A stretch of DNA of 64,000 bases from Charina bottae (lineage: Eukaryota; Chordata; Lepidosauria; Squamata; Charinaidae). A model generated the notes under the pieces. It saw only the letters and a list, made by a program, of their open reading frames with translations. It was not told the DNA's origin and made no database searches. Positions 1 through 11,873 of this stretch are shown here, piece by piece. The stretch is taken from assembly GCA_023362775.1 (NCBI GenBank), contig JALMGJ010000006.1, forward strand, positions 13,562,001 to 13,626,000, given 5' to 3'. The translations under genes were made by a program, and so were the position numbers. Every line of letters begins with the position of its first letter. Within the stretch, counting starts at the first letter, position 1.

Positions 1-24
1 AATGAATGAATGAATGAATGAATA
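1..24. repeat. (AATG)n microsatellite at window edge
   Basis: Six AATG units open the window. The RTE-like LINE found at 50138 and 59901 ends, in its sense direction, in ATCGCCAATG followed by AATG units. This run may therefore be the tail of a plus-strand copy lying outside the window. The sequence shows only the repeat; the link is inference. Confidence 0.6.
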
Positions 25-582
25 CACTAAACAACATGCTAAGCCTCAGAAACAAAGCAAAGCAAAACAAAACAAATCCTAACACCCTTATCAAGAAAAA
101 TTTACTCAGCTTACTAAGTTGTGTGAATGTTTTTCTTCTCTAAAAGCACTTAATTGTAAAATATATAATTACATTTCAGAGAACTTGTTTAACTAAATAG
201 CTTACCCTGGTTTTGCAGCTGTAAAGATCTAAGTTGAGGCGGTGTTAATGTCTCTGTACATATGATGCATATAAGTTTTTTGTTTCGTTTCTTTGTTTAA
301 TAAAATAAGGAATAAAGTTCTGCAGCGTTGATGTTTCATCCTGAGTTAATAAAAAATTCTGACTTTAGATTATGTAACCCTCTCTCTGTGAGGATTGCTT
401 TTACAGGTTCAAATAATAATATGTTACCACCTAATATGGGTGAAATATAATATAAAATGCAGTGAGGAAAAATTACTGCAGCTGTTTGCTTATTTGTGTG
501 TGCAATTTCCATTCAGTTCCCTACAACACAACAGTGTTGTGTCTCAGTATAACTTGAAAACAATTGTCAGTTGTTTTATCAC

Positions 583-895
583 ACCAGGCTTGTCGATCGG
601 AAGGTTGCAAGTTCGGAGGTTTGAATCTCTAGCTCCGCGTGACACAGTGAGCTCCCGCACTAGCTCCAGCTCTTGTCAACTTAGCAATTCGAAAGCATGC
701 AAATGCAAGTAGATGAATAGATACCACTTTGGTGGGATGGTAACAGCGTTCCGCATGTGTCATGCCGGCCACATGACCGCAGAAGCGTCTTCGGACAATG
801 CTGGCTCTTCGGCTAACAAACGGAGATGAACACTGGCTCCTAGAGTTGGACACGACTGCACAAATGTGCGGGGGGGAACCTTTACCTTTACCTTA
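583..895 (+). mobile_element. tRNA-headed squamate SINE (family A), 5' truncated
   Basis: This copy starts inside the tRNA-like head at CCAGGCTTGTCGATCGG. It keeps the B-box-like stretch (GGTTTGAATCTC), the core AGCAATTCGAAAGCATGC, the block TGGCTCTTCGGCTAACAAA and the tail ACCTTTACCTTTACC. The same family recurs at 7888, 24346, 36783, 38274, 38850, 50878, 51488 and 61943. Open frames across it on either strand are SINE-derived and not genes. Confidence 0.9.
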
Positions 896-3495
896 TGGCC
901 AGACTGCTTCAAGGTAACTATATTTGGTCACTTACGTTTGTGTCTAGTCCAAAGTAATTCAGAACCCCTTCATTCTTGATCCCCTCTCTCCTTGTTTGAT
1001 CACACATGCTTCTTAAATAAGCCATCTCATTACACAGAAAGAAACATCCTCTTCACAAGAATGCCATGTGTTAATCTGACCTATAACAAAGTACAACAAA
1101 TAACCAAAGGATTGGAAGACCTTTAGGAGCAAGAGTTGAATGGTACGAGTCCTTTTAGCTTAGAAAAATGATGAGCTGGGATAACTCACACCCAGCCCAC
1201 AGTTGCAGGAAGAATATGTGGGCTTAGATTGTTTTGATAGTTGAATTCCCACCACTGGTTGCACTTCATCTCTCTTGAATTACCATACAAAGAACCCAAC
1301 AATTTTTATATCAGGGATATCAAATCAAATCAAAACGTTCTTATGGACATTGACCAAAAAACCACATAATACTTAGACCTAAATAAGCAATCTAACACTG
1401 AATAATGTTCATAAAGTTAGGGAAGGTTACCTTGCAGATAGTCATTCTGTCCTGTGATGATTACTTTTTCATGTCATATTTGTAAGTAGCAATTTCTTTG
1501 CCATTTAGACTGACTTTAAGGTTTCTGTCAGCTATAAGGTAGCTTATAAAGAATTCTTCAGGAAGACCTTTTAGAAAATGGCTGAGTAGCCATCATCATC
1601 AATCAGAATAAAAGGCACAAGTTCAAAAGACATGCTCCAGATTCAACTGATAGCAAGGGAATGCTAACAAATGTAGAATTAAGTTTTAAATTAATGTTGA
1701 TGTACAGCAAAGCAGGTAAATGAAAGCAATGTCTCTTAACTTTGTCTGATAGTTGGTTGATGTTGTTGATAGCAAGAAAATAATTCAGCAACAATAAAAC
1801 ACCGAAAACAGAAAGGAAAAATGCAATTCAAGGTACTGGTCCAAGTTAGCTCCCTATTCAAATGTGTCTGATATGGATTTATCGGCTCTTTCACAGCACT
1901 CACATTCAAATATCTTGTCTGGTTACTTCCTTCTTTTTCACTGGTTATGGAAACCTAGAGTGGAGACGGGTTTTCTGATATGACATAGAATAGACAGAGC
2001 ACAGGACGAACAACCCAGGGCTATTCCACAGAGTCATAGAATCAGAGTTAGTATTGGGTACCAATCGAAGAGAATATTTGTAGCTCAGGGTTGGTTAGTA
2101 TTGGGTGTTTAGCCCATCTTGCTTAGTACAGGAATCCAAATGAAAATCGTCCTGAAAGATGTGTCTCTGGTTTTTAAAACCTTCTAGCAAAGAGGATTCC
2201 ATCACTTCTCCAGGTCATTGGTTCCACTATCAAATGGTTCTCAACTTTAGGAAGTTTCAGCTAGAATCTGACTAGCCAAAACTGATTTCATGTCCTGGAT
2301 TTCAGATCTTCTCTGGCATTCTGTTAGGGGACAAAAAATTCAAGTGGCAATGGCAAGATTGGCAAAACAAGGAAGCAGTTAAGCACCCCTGCTACATGTC
2401 TGTCCTAAATTGCCCACTGCTGAAGATGTTTTGATGATTGAAAAACCAGGACTGGAACAGTGTTAACCACATTAGCCTGTAATGTGTACTTAGCCCTTTT
2501 AACTCCACAGCAGTTGCACACTGCAAAATAAATAGATTGGCCTTTTATGCCCCCTGTGCTAATGGGAACATTTGCACATAGAGGGTTGTCATTGCATGAA
2601 GATAACTAAATGACAACGGACCATGAAAAAGCCATTATAATTTCCTCATGATTAGCAACTTCTTATGTGCAGTTAGCAACCTCCCATATGCACCTATTCT
2701 CCAAGGCAAATGCTTCAGTTAATGTGGCAAAAGAGCTCGCTTGGGGAAATAAGGAGGGGGAGAGACATCTTAATGAACAAATAATTCAATTGCCTCTGAC
2801 AATGTTCAAATTACATCCTTCTCCAGTGGGCAGCACTTTTCTGCATTTAGCTGGATGTTGTTTTGTTGAGCAATCAGCATTAGTACTCTGCAAAAAGCAA
2901 TCTGCTGATTTTCATAGTCAGATGCAGAGGAGATTCTTGGAGCTATGGACTGCAGCATATACAGATTCTAAACATGAATTGCAATGAATGCAGAAGGAAA
3001 AAATGAATACTGCCAACAGAAGGCTTAATATTTTGATACACTAAAAAAACCACATATGTAGGGAGGTCTATCAACTGTGGCTGTTTTTATTCATACAAAG
3101 AATTGCACACAGGTATGGTGCGCCACCATTTCATCACCATCATGGTGGATAGGAGATGCAAAATGCTGTGTGAATCAAAACTCAGTACCACCTTTATGCC
3201 TTTTGCTCTTGACCATGAAGTCTGGTTTGCCTTAATGACCAAAATAGTACTGATGGAGATACCAACATTACTGTGGTGTCTTTGCTATGCATCATTGTTC
3301 TGTTTAGAGCCAAAATTGCTACCAATCACAGCATTAACCTTGGTAGAAACCCAAAATAATTATTGGCATGTTTCTGGAGTGGCCACTGAGTAGACAGGTA
3401 CTGGATGGATAACCAAATATTTTTCCTCAGTGGACAAAACTGGCCACAGTTGCCAATGGTGATCTGGAAAACAATGTCTGAGGTCGTCATCAGTG
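896..3495. other. No gene recognised; unique AT-rich DNA
   Basis: I see no coherent coding frame, splice-bounded exon or clear repeat here. The stretch around 2490-2720 looks compositionally balanced and could be a conserved non-coding block, but that is only an impression. Confidence 0.5.
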
Positions 3496-3503
3496 ATCTA
3501 GTT

Positions 3504-3776
3504 CAGGGTCCCCAACCTTTTTGGCACCAGGGACCGGTCGTAGAAGACAATTTTTCCATGGACGGGGGGGGGGGGGGGTTTGCAGGCAGGAGCCAATCAC
3601 GTGGGGACCGGGGGGGCAGGGTTTGCAGGCGGGAGCCAATCGCGTTGGGACCGGGGGGCAGGGTTTGCAGGCGGGAGCCAATTGCGTGGACCAGGTTCGG
3701 AGACCCGCATGGCGGCCTGGTTTGTAACAGGCCGCGGACCGGTAGCGGTCTGTGACCCAGGGGTTGGGGACCCCTG
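3504..3776. mobile_element. hAT-type non-autonomous DNA element
   Basis: The ends are inverted: CAGGGTCCCCAACC on the left and GGTTGGGGACCCCTG on the right. They are flanked by ATCTAGTT (3496-3503) and TTCTAGTT (3777-3784), a 7-of-8 match to the 8-bp duplication typical of hAT insertion. The interior is G-rich, has a run of about 14 G near 3564, and carries a roughly 50-bp direct repeat containing GTTTGCAGGCGGGAGCCAAT three times. No transposase is present. The overlapping open frames (3405-3801, both strands) come from this G-rich repeat. Confidence 0.85.
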
Positions 3777-3959
3777 TTCTAGTTCATCACAGAGGACCTG
3801 ATGCTGGACTTGTAACTCTTACAATGCCTAGTTAACAGCAGGTAAAGGTAAAGCAGATGAAAATAAATGGGATGGTATCCAAGATTAGCAAAATATGAGG
3901 TTTGTTGTGTGGAGTCATGTACTGAATTACTACAAGTGAATTCAACTAAAAATTACATC

Positions 3960-4262
3960 TTAATATAAATACAGGCCAGATATTTCACTGGTCCATTCCA
4001 TCTGCCCATCCAACTGCTGATAAGATATTGAGGATATGTGAAACTGCTCATCTAAGAACCAGAACAGAGCCTGACAAAAACATTCTATGTGAGCCACAGT
4101 CAAAAAGCAACTGTTCAGGCAGTCCATAAAAGTGGAAATCTTACGAACAACTAAGTCTGTTTTGCTGACAAGACCAATACAAGAAAGAAACTCCAGTGTG
4201 ACATTTCTTCTCACAGGGATAAATCATAATGAAGTCCAATGAAGCTGATCATCAAAGACCAA
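3960..4262 (-). pseudogene. gypsy integrase core remnant
   Basis: An 84-residue stretch retains the end of a retrotransposon integrase core. The segment SISYQQLDGQMEWT corresponds to the 'S-x-Y-H-P-Q-x-D-G-Q-x-E' motif that carries the last catalytic Glu of the DDE triad in this family. Here His-Pro is replaced and the residues around the Glu have changed. Upstream, the frame resembles the region before the second Asp but is degraded. It cannot be functional, because it is isolated and has no intact polyprotein. Confidence 0.65.
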
Positions 4263-5079
4263 GGGAGTCTGTATAGGAAAACAAAGTGGCTTTAACAGTG
4301 AATATAGCTTTCATTTTGCTCTAGACATAGTGTACACATCTGCATGGACTTGTTGCCACCAGAATTCCTGGAAAACAGATGCACAAATTTTGCATGGTCC
4401 AAATGCTTCACTGATGGAGCTAAGCAGAACCTATAACAAATCTTGATTGCAAAATAAACAAACAAACAACCAAAATCCCAGGGGACAAAGTATAAGAGGT
4501 GATTTCCCCATCAGAAGATGTTTGGAATTGCCCAAGATGGGCTTCAACATATGGATCTGATTAAAACTGAAACGTCGTCCAATAAGGATACAGGCTGTTT
4601 GGTAGCTGTGAAGTTTTCTGATAAAAGTTGAAGGAAAGCAGGGCTTCATTCCAGTCCTTGCCTTTGAGAAAGGGCATCATGCTGTTTAATGAAGAAAGGA
4701 GGAATATAAGAGATTGTAAAGTTGAACTTAAAGACAAAAAAGGCTCCATGGTTTTATCTCCATGCAACTTGATTATTGTACCTAGTGATGATTGTGCATA
4801 CTTGAAAGGGAAATGAGCCCCTTTCAGTAGATGATGCCAGGTCTCAAAACTGATTTAATGACCAGAAGCTTTCTCCCAGCTACTGTGATTTTATGTAATC
4901 AGTTTGAGTTTCCTGGAGTGAAAAATCCAAAGGGTATCCTTTCTAGATGACTATATGAACACCTTACCAATTGCAGAGGCCTCTTCATTGACCACAGAGA
5001 CCTTTTCTGGATCCTGGTAACATAGAATTGGCTGGGAGATAAAGGTTTCTTTCAGCTGCTGGAACAGCTGTAGAGCCTC

Positions 5080-5475
5080 TATCTCATGGAACTGTAACTA
5101 AGTTTGCAGCAAATTGGAAAGGGGGTGCCATCTTTATGGAAAAGTTGGGAATGATGCACTTGTAATAATTGGCAAAAACTAAAAGGTTCTGTATATCTTT
5201 TACACACCTGTATTTTGTTACCACAAAAGTACCATCTCTTTTTCGAAGGAATTTTTCTGGATGCCAACTGCCAAGGTGCAATGTCCCAGTCCATTGTGGA
5301 CTGACTTTTCCACCTTGGAAAACAGATGATGCGTCTGGAGGTGCTCTAACATTACTCAGATATGCTGCTCATGATCCAAGAAACCAGTGGAATTTATCAG
5401 TAGTTCATACAAGTAGACAATTAAGCAACGATCTAGAGAGTTCTGAAAAACATCATTAAGGAGATTCTTCTAAGG
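5080..5475 (-). pseudogene. gypsy reverse transcriptase remnant
   Basis: Two adjoining frames match the palm and thumb of a gypsy RT. LDRCLIVYLYELLI corresponds to the conserved 'D-R-C-V-V-Y-L-D-D-I-L-I' catalytic block, with the YLDD aspartates changed to Tyr and Glu. Farther on, NYYKCIIPNFS matches the 'N-F-Y-R-R-F-I-P-x-F-S' motif found at the start of the RT-RNase H connection. Several frameshifts lie between the blocks. The loss of the YxDD aspartates shows an inactive copy. Confidence 0.7.
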
Positions 5476-5529
5476 CAGAGGTCACAATCTTAGGAATGTC
5501 TCAGTTATTAGCTCCTTGTTCCCATACGT

Positions 5530-5870
5530 TTCATGGTGACAAGATCTCCTTCACCCTTCCAATCATCCACTGATGTGCAAGTACAACAATATAGGACTTG
5601 TTAAGTGATGACTGGGCCCTGACAAATTCACCTGAAATCTCAACATGCAATCTCTCCTGAAATTGATCCGTAAGGGTTAATTCATTCCAAGTTAAACTCC
5701 CTGCTAGGACCTAAATGTCATCAACAGTACTCTTCTACAAGCTGGTTTCCCTGTCTCAGATACTTTACCTTCCAGTTTGCTGAAGCTGCTTCTAAAGCAT
5801 CTTCGTACATTCACTTTAGTTGGGCTATAAAATTCAATGTGTTATTCAGAACTAGACTTTGCCGAAGTCT
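5530..5870 (-). pseudogene. gypsy gag-like remnant
   Basis: The minus-strand translation gives a capsid-like region. KVKYLRQGNQLVEEY resembles the 'L-R-Q-G-x-x-S-V-x-E-Y' motif of retrotransposon gag. After a frame change, LTWNELTLTDQFQERL resembles the 'L-x-W-N-E-x-A-L-x-x-Q-F-x-x-G-L' motif of the same domain. Stops fall between the two. The block sits directly upstream, in sense, of the RT remnant, supporting one internally deleted element. Confidence 0.6.
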
Positions 5871-5874
5871 GTCA

Positions 5875-7885
5875 GTCACTCTGCAAATGGGTGGCCATAA
5901 AAATTGAATGAATAAATGAGGAGAACTTACTTAGCATTAACCACTGTCATCAAACTGATAAGAAACTTTGCTTGTCTTGGGGTGGAAGGGAAGGGAAGCC
6001 CTTTCATACACAACACATTCTGATTTAGAAAGGCAGTGAAATGTCTGCTCACTTCTGATTTTTTTTTTTGTAGATGAGCAGTTGGAGTCTTCCAATGAGG
6101 TGAGGAACCTGCTGAAAGCTCTATTTGTCCAGCAGCTACAGATGCCATGAGCTAAGTCAGCTGTGCTCATAGCATCTCATTTTGTTATCATAACTCCTCT
6201 TTTACTGCCAAAAGTGATTAGAATGTTGCTTGCAATCTGTCTTGTTTTACAGCCATAATTGCTATCAATCACTCTTAAGTAATTGGCATGGCTGGTCTAA
6301 TGCAGAGATAAAACAACAAAACATAACAAAAGATGCTGATTAGAAAACCTGAGAGTGATAAGTTCTTACAGGTAGTGTAGTCTACTGTTTGTAGTCAGGC
6401 CTTTCTTAATTGGGTGGTAGACAAGAAGAGAAGGTCATGAGTCAGTCAAAGGGTACATTTGAATACATAGTTTTGGATTCAAGATAGAGATCCATGAGAT
6501 ATTCAGGGTTGAATGAGAGTTGTAAAGGACACTGAAGAAGGTCAAAGGGCAGGTTTAAACCTGCAGAGCAGGGCTTTCCCTCTTGATGTAGCCTAATTGC
6601 CTAATAGCTTTGTTGGAGAAATTCTTATTGTGCCTGCTCTTACTAGTCTTCACACTAGTAGCTTCAATTACTTTCACTCTCTTGGACCTGGAAGGGCAGT
6701 GGATTCCATAAATCATCGTCTCCAGCTGGGCTATTTTTAGGAGAAGTGGTTGTCGCAAGCTCTTCCCTAACAGCTGGCTGGGATGCCACTGCTTCCTGCA
6801 AGATCTTGAGGACTCTTCAGAAGCCAACATGTTAATAATCTAGCAGAAGATGTGCTTCACAGTTTAATGAAGGAACATCCACCAGTACCTATGAAGGCCA
6901 AGAGTGTCTACAACATCCCCAAATTTAATTCTTTCATCAGACTCCAAAAGATCACTAGGTTATCATGAAATGAGGTTACCAAACCCATAAAATCTGGCAA
7001 TCCTGAAAAATGTTGGCCAATTTTATTATTTATTTATGTTTTTTAAAAGGATGCCTGCCCCACTGAGCAAAAATGCATGGTAATACCTTTTATGTTCAAC
7101 ACATCAAGAGCATCAGCCAGCAGGTGATGGGAAAATGCTCTGTAGCAGACTTTTTGAGCTGTTACCCTTTAGAACAGACAACGCTGACGAAATGGACAAA
7201 TAATCCAAACAGGTATAAGGCATCATCCTTTGTCCAAGCAAATTGGAACAGATAGGCAATCTAGGGGTTAGGTAAATTACAAGACAGTGAATGCCCAATT
7301 CCAGATCAGGCATGACTTCTGTGTTCCAAGTTTTCTCCATAGACATGAGGATTAAAATCTTACATTGCCCTACTCTTCCAGGATGTTCATTCCTTAGTGA
7401 TTCATTGTATTTATACAATATACTTAACACAATTTCTGAACCACTGGGCTTTCCCAATGCATTAAAGTAAAAAATAAATCAACAGGCAGGTTTGCATAAA
7501 ATGGTAAGCCACAAGAAACCAACGAAGTTTAATGTTAACCAGCTTTAACCACATGATTTGCTAAGTGCAATGTATGAACATAACTATGATAAAAGATTCA
7601 GAGTTGGCCAGCCATATGCAGATTCTATGGTTGCAGAGTTAGAGGGTAGTAAGAACAGTATAAGGATCAGGTCACTGCCCCACTCAGTCCATCTTTTTCC
7701 TATAGGGGCCAGCTAGATTTCCTAAAGGAGATGTGATCAGCCAATGGATCCACAACAACATATGGCTCCAAAGCCATGCTGCCAAATTTGGGGAACACAA
7801 TTGGTAAAAACTGGAGATGTGGTTTCTTACCTTTTTCAGAAAGAAACTATATGAAGACCATAACCAGCCACAAAATAGTCATTTC
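5875..7885. other. No gene recognised
   Basis: There are short frames on both strands, such as 7113-7457 minus (114 codons), but none has a motif I recognise. Parts could be more decayed gypsy sequence, since the minus-strand gag remnant lies just downstream in sense. I could not support that from motifs. Confidence 0.4.
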
Positions 7886-7887
7886 CT

Positions 7888-8168
7888 AGGAGGTTCGAAT
7901 CCCTAGCCCCGCGTAACGGAGTGAGCTCCTGCACTAGCCCCAGCTCTTGCCAACCTAGCAATTCGAAAGCATGCAAATGCAAGTAGATGAATAGGTACCA
8001 CTTCGGTGGGAAGGTAACACCGTTCCACGTGCGTCATGCCGGCCACATGACTGTGGAAGCATCTTCGGACAATGCTGGCTCTTCGGCTAACAAACGGAGA
8101 TGAGCACCGGCCCCTAGAGTTGGACACGACTGCACAAATGTGTGGGGGGAACCTTTACCTTTACCTTT
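7888..8168 (+). mobile_element. tRNA-headed SINE (family A), 5' truncated
   Basis: The copy begins at the B-box-like AGGTTCGAATCCCTAGCC and runs to a CCTTTACCTTTACC tail. The core and the ACATGACTGTGGAAGC block are intact. The first 80 or so bases of the head are absent. Confidence 0.9.
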
Positions 8169-8169
8169 T

Positions 8170-9540
8170 AGAGACCAAACAATGAGATTGCTTACTCCTA
8201 CCCTTTTGGCCTCCCAAGACTCACAGAATCAAATAACTTCCTGTCCAGATTGAAGCTTGCAGCAAGCATTCATCATTACACAAGTACAAGACTTGTGCAG
8301 AAATGAAGAAAATGGCGGCCCCCAGAAACTGATGGATTCCAGTGGATTTCAGAAGGTTTGGAGAACTTCTTGGCTAATTTGGTTGGTGCTTCTGTTGAAT
8401 ATTTGGCTATCCTATAGAATACATTGATGACCAGGACAGTTGATATGCTCCTTCCTAATGTCTTCTTTCACAGTGCAGAAACTCTAATATCCCTTGTTCT
8501 GTATTTGAGCAGAGTACAATGAAGCAAAATCAGGGGAGACCCTAGAATGCAGATGAAGAACAACTCATCTTTAATCTGATTGAACATTAGTCAGAGCCCA
8601 TTACTGAACTTACGCAGTGGCAGTGAAGGAAGCAAAAAATCCCCAACCTTTATTTCCACCATTGCATCCTGCTATTTCCACTCCCCACTTTTTTGAGTGA
8701 CATGGGCCTTCAGCCCAGCTAGAAATCATATAGAACCCATGGAAGTTGTAACATGTTCACCAAAACTAGGGACAACATTGATAAAATTTGTCATGCCTTG
8801 GACTCTACAGTTTTGGCAGTCCTATCTGTACAAGTGACCAGGGGTACATCTGGTTAGATTTCTTGTAATGAATTCAAGGATTTAAGGCCTGATAATGTTG
8901 AGAAGGTGTTTGGTCAAGTTAGGCCATTGTGAAGAGCAAGCTGAAGTGCAGGATTGAAAACTGAGATCGATAGAAACATGGTCAAGGAATATTTATTAGA
9001 TACTTGCATTTTTAAAAGTTAATACAGTAAAGCAGTAAAATATTTAAGAAGTGTATACTCCTAAGATATGAGTAGGCACAGCGTAACAAATTTCAAAATG
9101 CAACCTTAATGAATTAGAAAAAATTCTATTTCACAAACTAATTTTCCCCAATCTGGCCATCCTTCAGGTCTGCAGACTCCAAGTCCCAGAATTCCCAGGC
9201 AGCAGAATCATTGTTCAGAATTCTAGTTGAAGTCCAGATATCTAAAGGGTATCCAGGCTGCAGAAGGCTGCCATGAATAAATACAAAGGGACACAGAATA
9301 TATAGAAAGAAAATCTTGGTTAAGTCTTGAACTTTAATTCTTACTGTATGGCACAATTCTATAACTATCCAACACTTGGAGGACTTGGAAGAACGGAGTC
9401 CTCTTTTCTCCAATAGTAAAAGGTTTAGTTACTTTGATGGTACACATAGAATCAGAAAATCAGGACACAGTGTTCCCAAACTCCAGAAGAACAGTGAAAT
9501 CCATCATTTTCTAGAGTGAGCAAAACATGCTAAGGCTCAA
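8170..9540. other. No gene recognised
   Basis: Unique-looking sequence. The minus frame at 9138-9413 (91 codons) shows no domain signature and no exon context. Confidence 0.4.
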
Positions 9541-9544
9541 TTAT

Positions 9545-9832
9545 CCAAAATCCAAAATCAAGTCCTTTGGAAAAACAGCCAAACAAAAAAACTTGGATTA
9601 TAAGGAGGAATAAATCTGAGCAGGTTCATACCATTACATACCTTGGAGTGGTTTTTGATGCCAAAGGACCATGGAAGTTGTATCGTGATTATGCCTCTCA
9701 GGCGGCATTATGTTCTTGTCACTATTACTTCTTTTCTCCAAGGATGGAGAGTTAGTTCTTGCCACTCTTAAACTTTTTAAAACCAAAATGTTAGCACAGA
9801 TCTTATACAGAACCCATGTGGGAATCTATGTC
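9545..9832 (+). mobile_element. Old non-LTR retrotransposon fragment (RT C-terminal part)
   Basis: The plus translation gives HTITYLGVVFDAKGPW followed by a stretch ending in KLFKTKMLAQILYRTHVG. This resembles the region just after the RT palm in non-LTR elements ('Y-L-G-V-x-F' then 'K-x-L-A-Q-L-L-Y-G'). It is broken by stops and interrupted downstream by an L2 fragment. The probable continuation of the same copy is at 10740-11170. Confidence 0.5.
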
Positions 9833-9837
9833 ACAAA

Positions 9838-10345
9838 GAATAATAATAATAATTTATTTATTATTATTAAATTTCTATGACCGCCCATCTCCCCCTCAAG
9901 GATGGACTCTGGGTGGTTCACAACCACAACATCATTAAAATACAATAAAAACAACAATAAAAATATAAATACAATAACATCCAAGTGGCAGGTGGATCTT
10001 ACAGTGAAGCTGAACATATTTAAAATATTTGAGGCGGCTCTAGGAAATCAGCCATCCCCAAGCTTGACCACTTTCCTTCTTGCCCCAGGCGAGATCACAG
10101 AGCCAAGTTTTTAATTTTTTCCTGAAGTCCAGGAGTGAAGGGGCCTGTCTTATCTCTGGGGGAAGGATGTTCCATAGGGCAGGTGCCGCTGCAGAGAAGG
10201 CTCACCTCTGAGACCCCACTAGATGGAATTCTTTCATAGAGGGGGTCCGCAGCATGCCCTCTCTGCAAGATCGGGTGGGATGGGATAATATGATGAAATG
10301 GTGCAAACCAGTGTTTTGAGAGCCATTCTTGTTGCCCCAAGATGT
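9838..10345 (-). mobile_element. L2-like LINE 3' end, minus strand
   Basis: Read in reverse, this matches the 3' end of the L2-like element at 39.8-43.5 kb. There is a cut-down C-terminal frame with CRE/ILQ-RGHAADPL, then EFH-type residues, then a 3' UTR with an inverted CCACCCAGAGTCC...GGGGGAGATGGGCGG block and an AATAATAAATAAAT tail (at the low-coordinate end). It is more diverged than the two young copies. It lies within the older LINE at 9545-11170. Confidence 0.75.
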
Positions 10346-10739
10346 GTAACCAACACCACCCTCAGACTTGAGGCTAAATGCCTAGGAAAAAAGTCATGGC
10401 CTGAAGGCTGATAAGTTATTCCCTAAAGATTTCGCTCCTCCCCACTGGCCTATTACTCCTTGTATTGGCATAGGACCATTCTCCTAGCTGGAAGGATGCT
10501 ATTGAGTTCAAGCTAGCATATTATGGGTACTCAGCTAGTTTCCTTCTTATCTTGGGTTAGGAAAAGGCCAGATGTGTGTTTTGCAAGGATAGATGATATG
10601 GAGTACCAACTGAAGGTCAATAGGTTACCACATAGCAGCAGAATCTGGATTTCAAGGGGATTTTGGTGCTGGCCATATATTTAACATCTCACCATCTCCA
10701 ACTTAGTTACCATCTATGTTCCTAATTACAGTAGCGATG

Positions 10740-11170
10740 AGTGCACATTGGGAGACTTGAAAGAACAGGTTTAGGGATAGATCATCATAGAGAAAATCAA
10801 TCTATGTGGCCACTAGGAATCGAAAACAACTTGATGGCATGTAATCCATCCATCCATCAATCAATGCTCCTACTGGACAAATACTCCAAAATCCCTTGGT
10901 GGTTCAGAGGAGAATGAAATTATTGCCCATGTACTGCTGTACTGTATCTATAGGGACATACAGAATGCTCTCATTTCACCTCTTTTGAGACAGTTTCCAG
11001 GGTAAACAGGCCTTTATTATCTAAAGTTCCTACTTTCTGATTCCAGTGCTAACATTACTAGTATTGTGGCTAAGTTTGGTATTCCTGTGATTAAAATGTG
11101 CCATCAAATATTGTATCCCTGACTATTAAGTTTTTGGCTTTATGTTTTAAGTGGATTATTGATTTTAATA
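10740..11170 (+). mobile_element. Probable continuation of old non-LTR element
   Basis: After the L2 insertion, plus-strand translation in shifting frames gives a Cys/His-containing stretch (HVLLYCIYRDIQNALI) and then IVAKF...IKMCHQ-like residues. This is reminiscent of the C-terminal Zn-binding part of some vertebrate non-LTR elements. The match is by recall and the copy is badly decayed. Confidence 0.35.
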
Positions 11171-11511
11171 ACAATTAAGTAAAGGGAAAGAATGTTGGGA
11201 AACTCAATTTTATTACTCAGCTTAATGTCAAATACATACAGTATACATAACTCTATGAATTAAACTACTTTGTGTATTTTTAAGCTGTACCAATAGCAAC
11301 ATTTCAATAGAAGCTTATTTACTGTAGCAGCTTAAGTAGTAAGAAGCAATCCTGTTATTTTTGGCATCAAAAGTCAGTCGGAGCCAGCTAGGATTTATAT
11401 ATGCTTACTATAGTCTTCTTAGCAATTAAAATGATTGCAGAATTAGAGTAATCACAATTTCCATTTTGAGACATGTATTTTAATAATAAAAAAGGGCAGA
11501 AGTATATAGAG

Positions 11512-11865
11512 CAGAACTTTCCAAACTGTGTGTGGCGACACAAAAGTGTGTCGCCACACACAGCGTGGTGTGTCGCCACACCACCTGGAAGTGGCGGCGC
11601 GCGCGTGCACGGCGGCCGCCATGCACGCGCGCGCCGCCGCACGCCCCCCGCGCCGCCGCACGCCCCTCCCACGCCGCCGCCGTGTGCGCGCGCCGCCGCA
11701 CGCCCCCCTGCGCCGCCGTCGTGCGCGCGCGCCGCCGCACGCCCCCCCGCGCCGCCGCCATGCGCGCACGCCGCCGCACGCCCCCCCGCGCCGTCGCCGT
11801 GCGCGCGCGTGTCGCCGCCGCCGCCGCTCGGTGTGTCGCCAGCGGCGGCACTTTGGAAAGCCCTG
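11512..11865. mobile_element. GC-rich hAT-like element, subfamily I (copy 1)
   Basis: A 354-bp element begins CAGAACTTTCCAAACTGTG and ends GCACTTTGGAAAGCCCTG. It is flanked by a perfect 8-bp duplication ATATAGAG (11504-11511 and 11866-11873). Short inverted ends starting CAG and an 8-bp duplication are hAT hallmarks. Subterminal GTGTGTCGCCACAC-type motifs repeat near the left end and recur near the right end. The interior is almost pure G+C. No transposase is encoded. Several 100-180-codon frames on both strands (11388-12041) are low-complexity Ala/Arg/Pro products of this repeat. Confidence 0.9.
11592..11822. repeat. CpG-rich minisatellite inside the hAT-like element
   Basis: Imperfect units of roughly 36 bp built from GCGCGCCGCCGCACGCCCCC and a GCGCCGCCGCCGT-like segment repeat about five times. 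The element at 36353 has a shorter and less regular version, so the array varies between copies. Confidence 0.8.
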
Positions 11866-11873
11866 ATATAGAG

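Larger units (their letters stand above)
3945..5870 (-). mobile_element. Decayed Ty3/gypsy retrotransposon (gag-RT-integrase remnants)
   Basis: Read on the minus strand, three blocks appear in the order expected for a Ty3/gypsy polyprotein: a gag-like stretch (about 5860-5530), reverse transcriptase (about 5470-5080) and integrase core (about 4260-3960). Many stops and frameshifts interrupt them, and no LTR could be delimited. Gag lies almost against RT, so the protease and N-terminal RT region is missing, probably by deletion. The general type resembles vertebrate Sushi-like gypsy elements, but the clade cannot be fixed by eye. Confidence 0.7.

Noticed and set aside
3405..3801. Gly-rich 116-codon frame that looked like a secreted protein
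   Set aside because: It covers a hAT-type element with an inverted end pair and an 8-bp duplication; Gly content comes from the G-rich interior.
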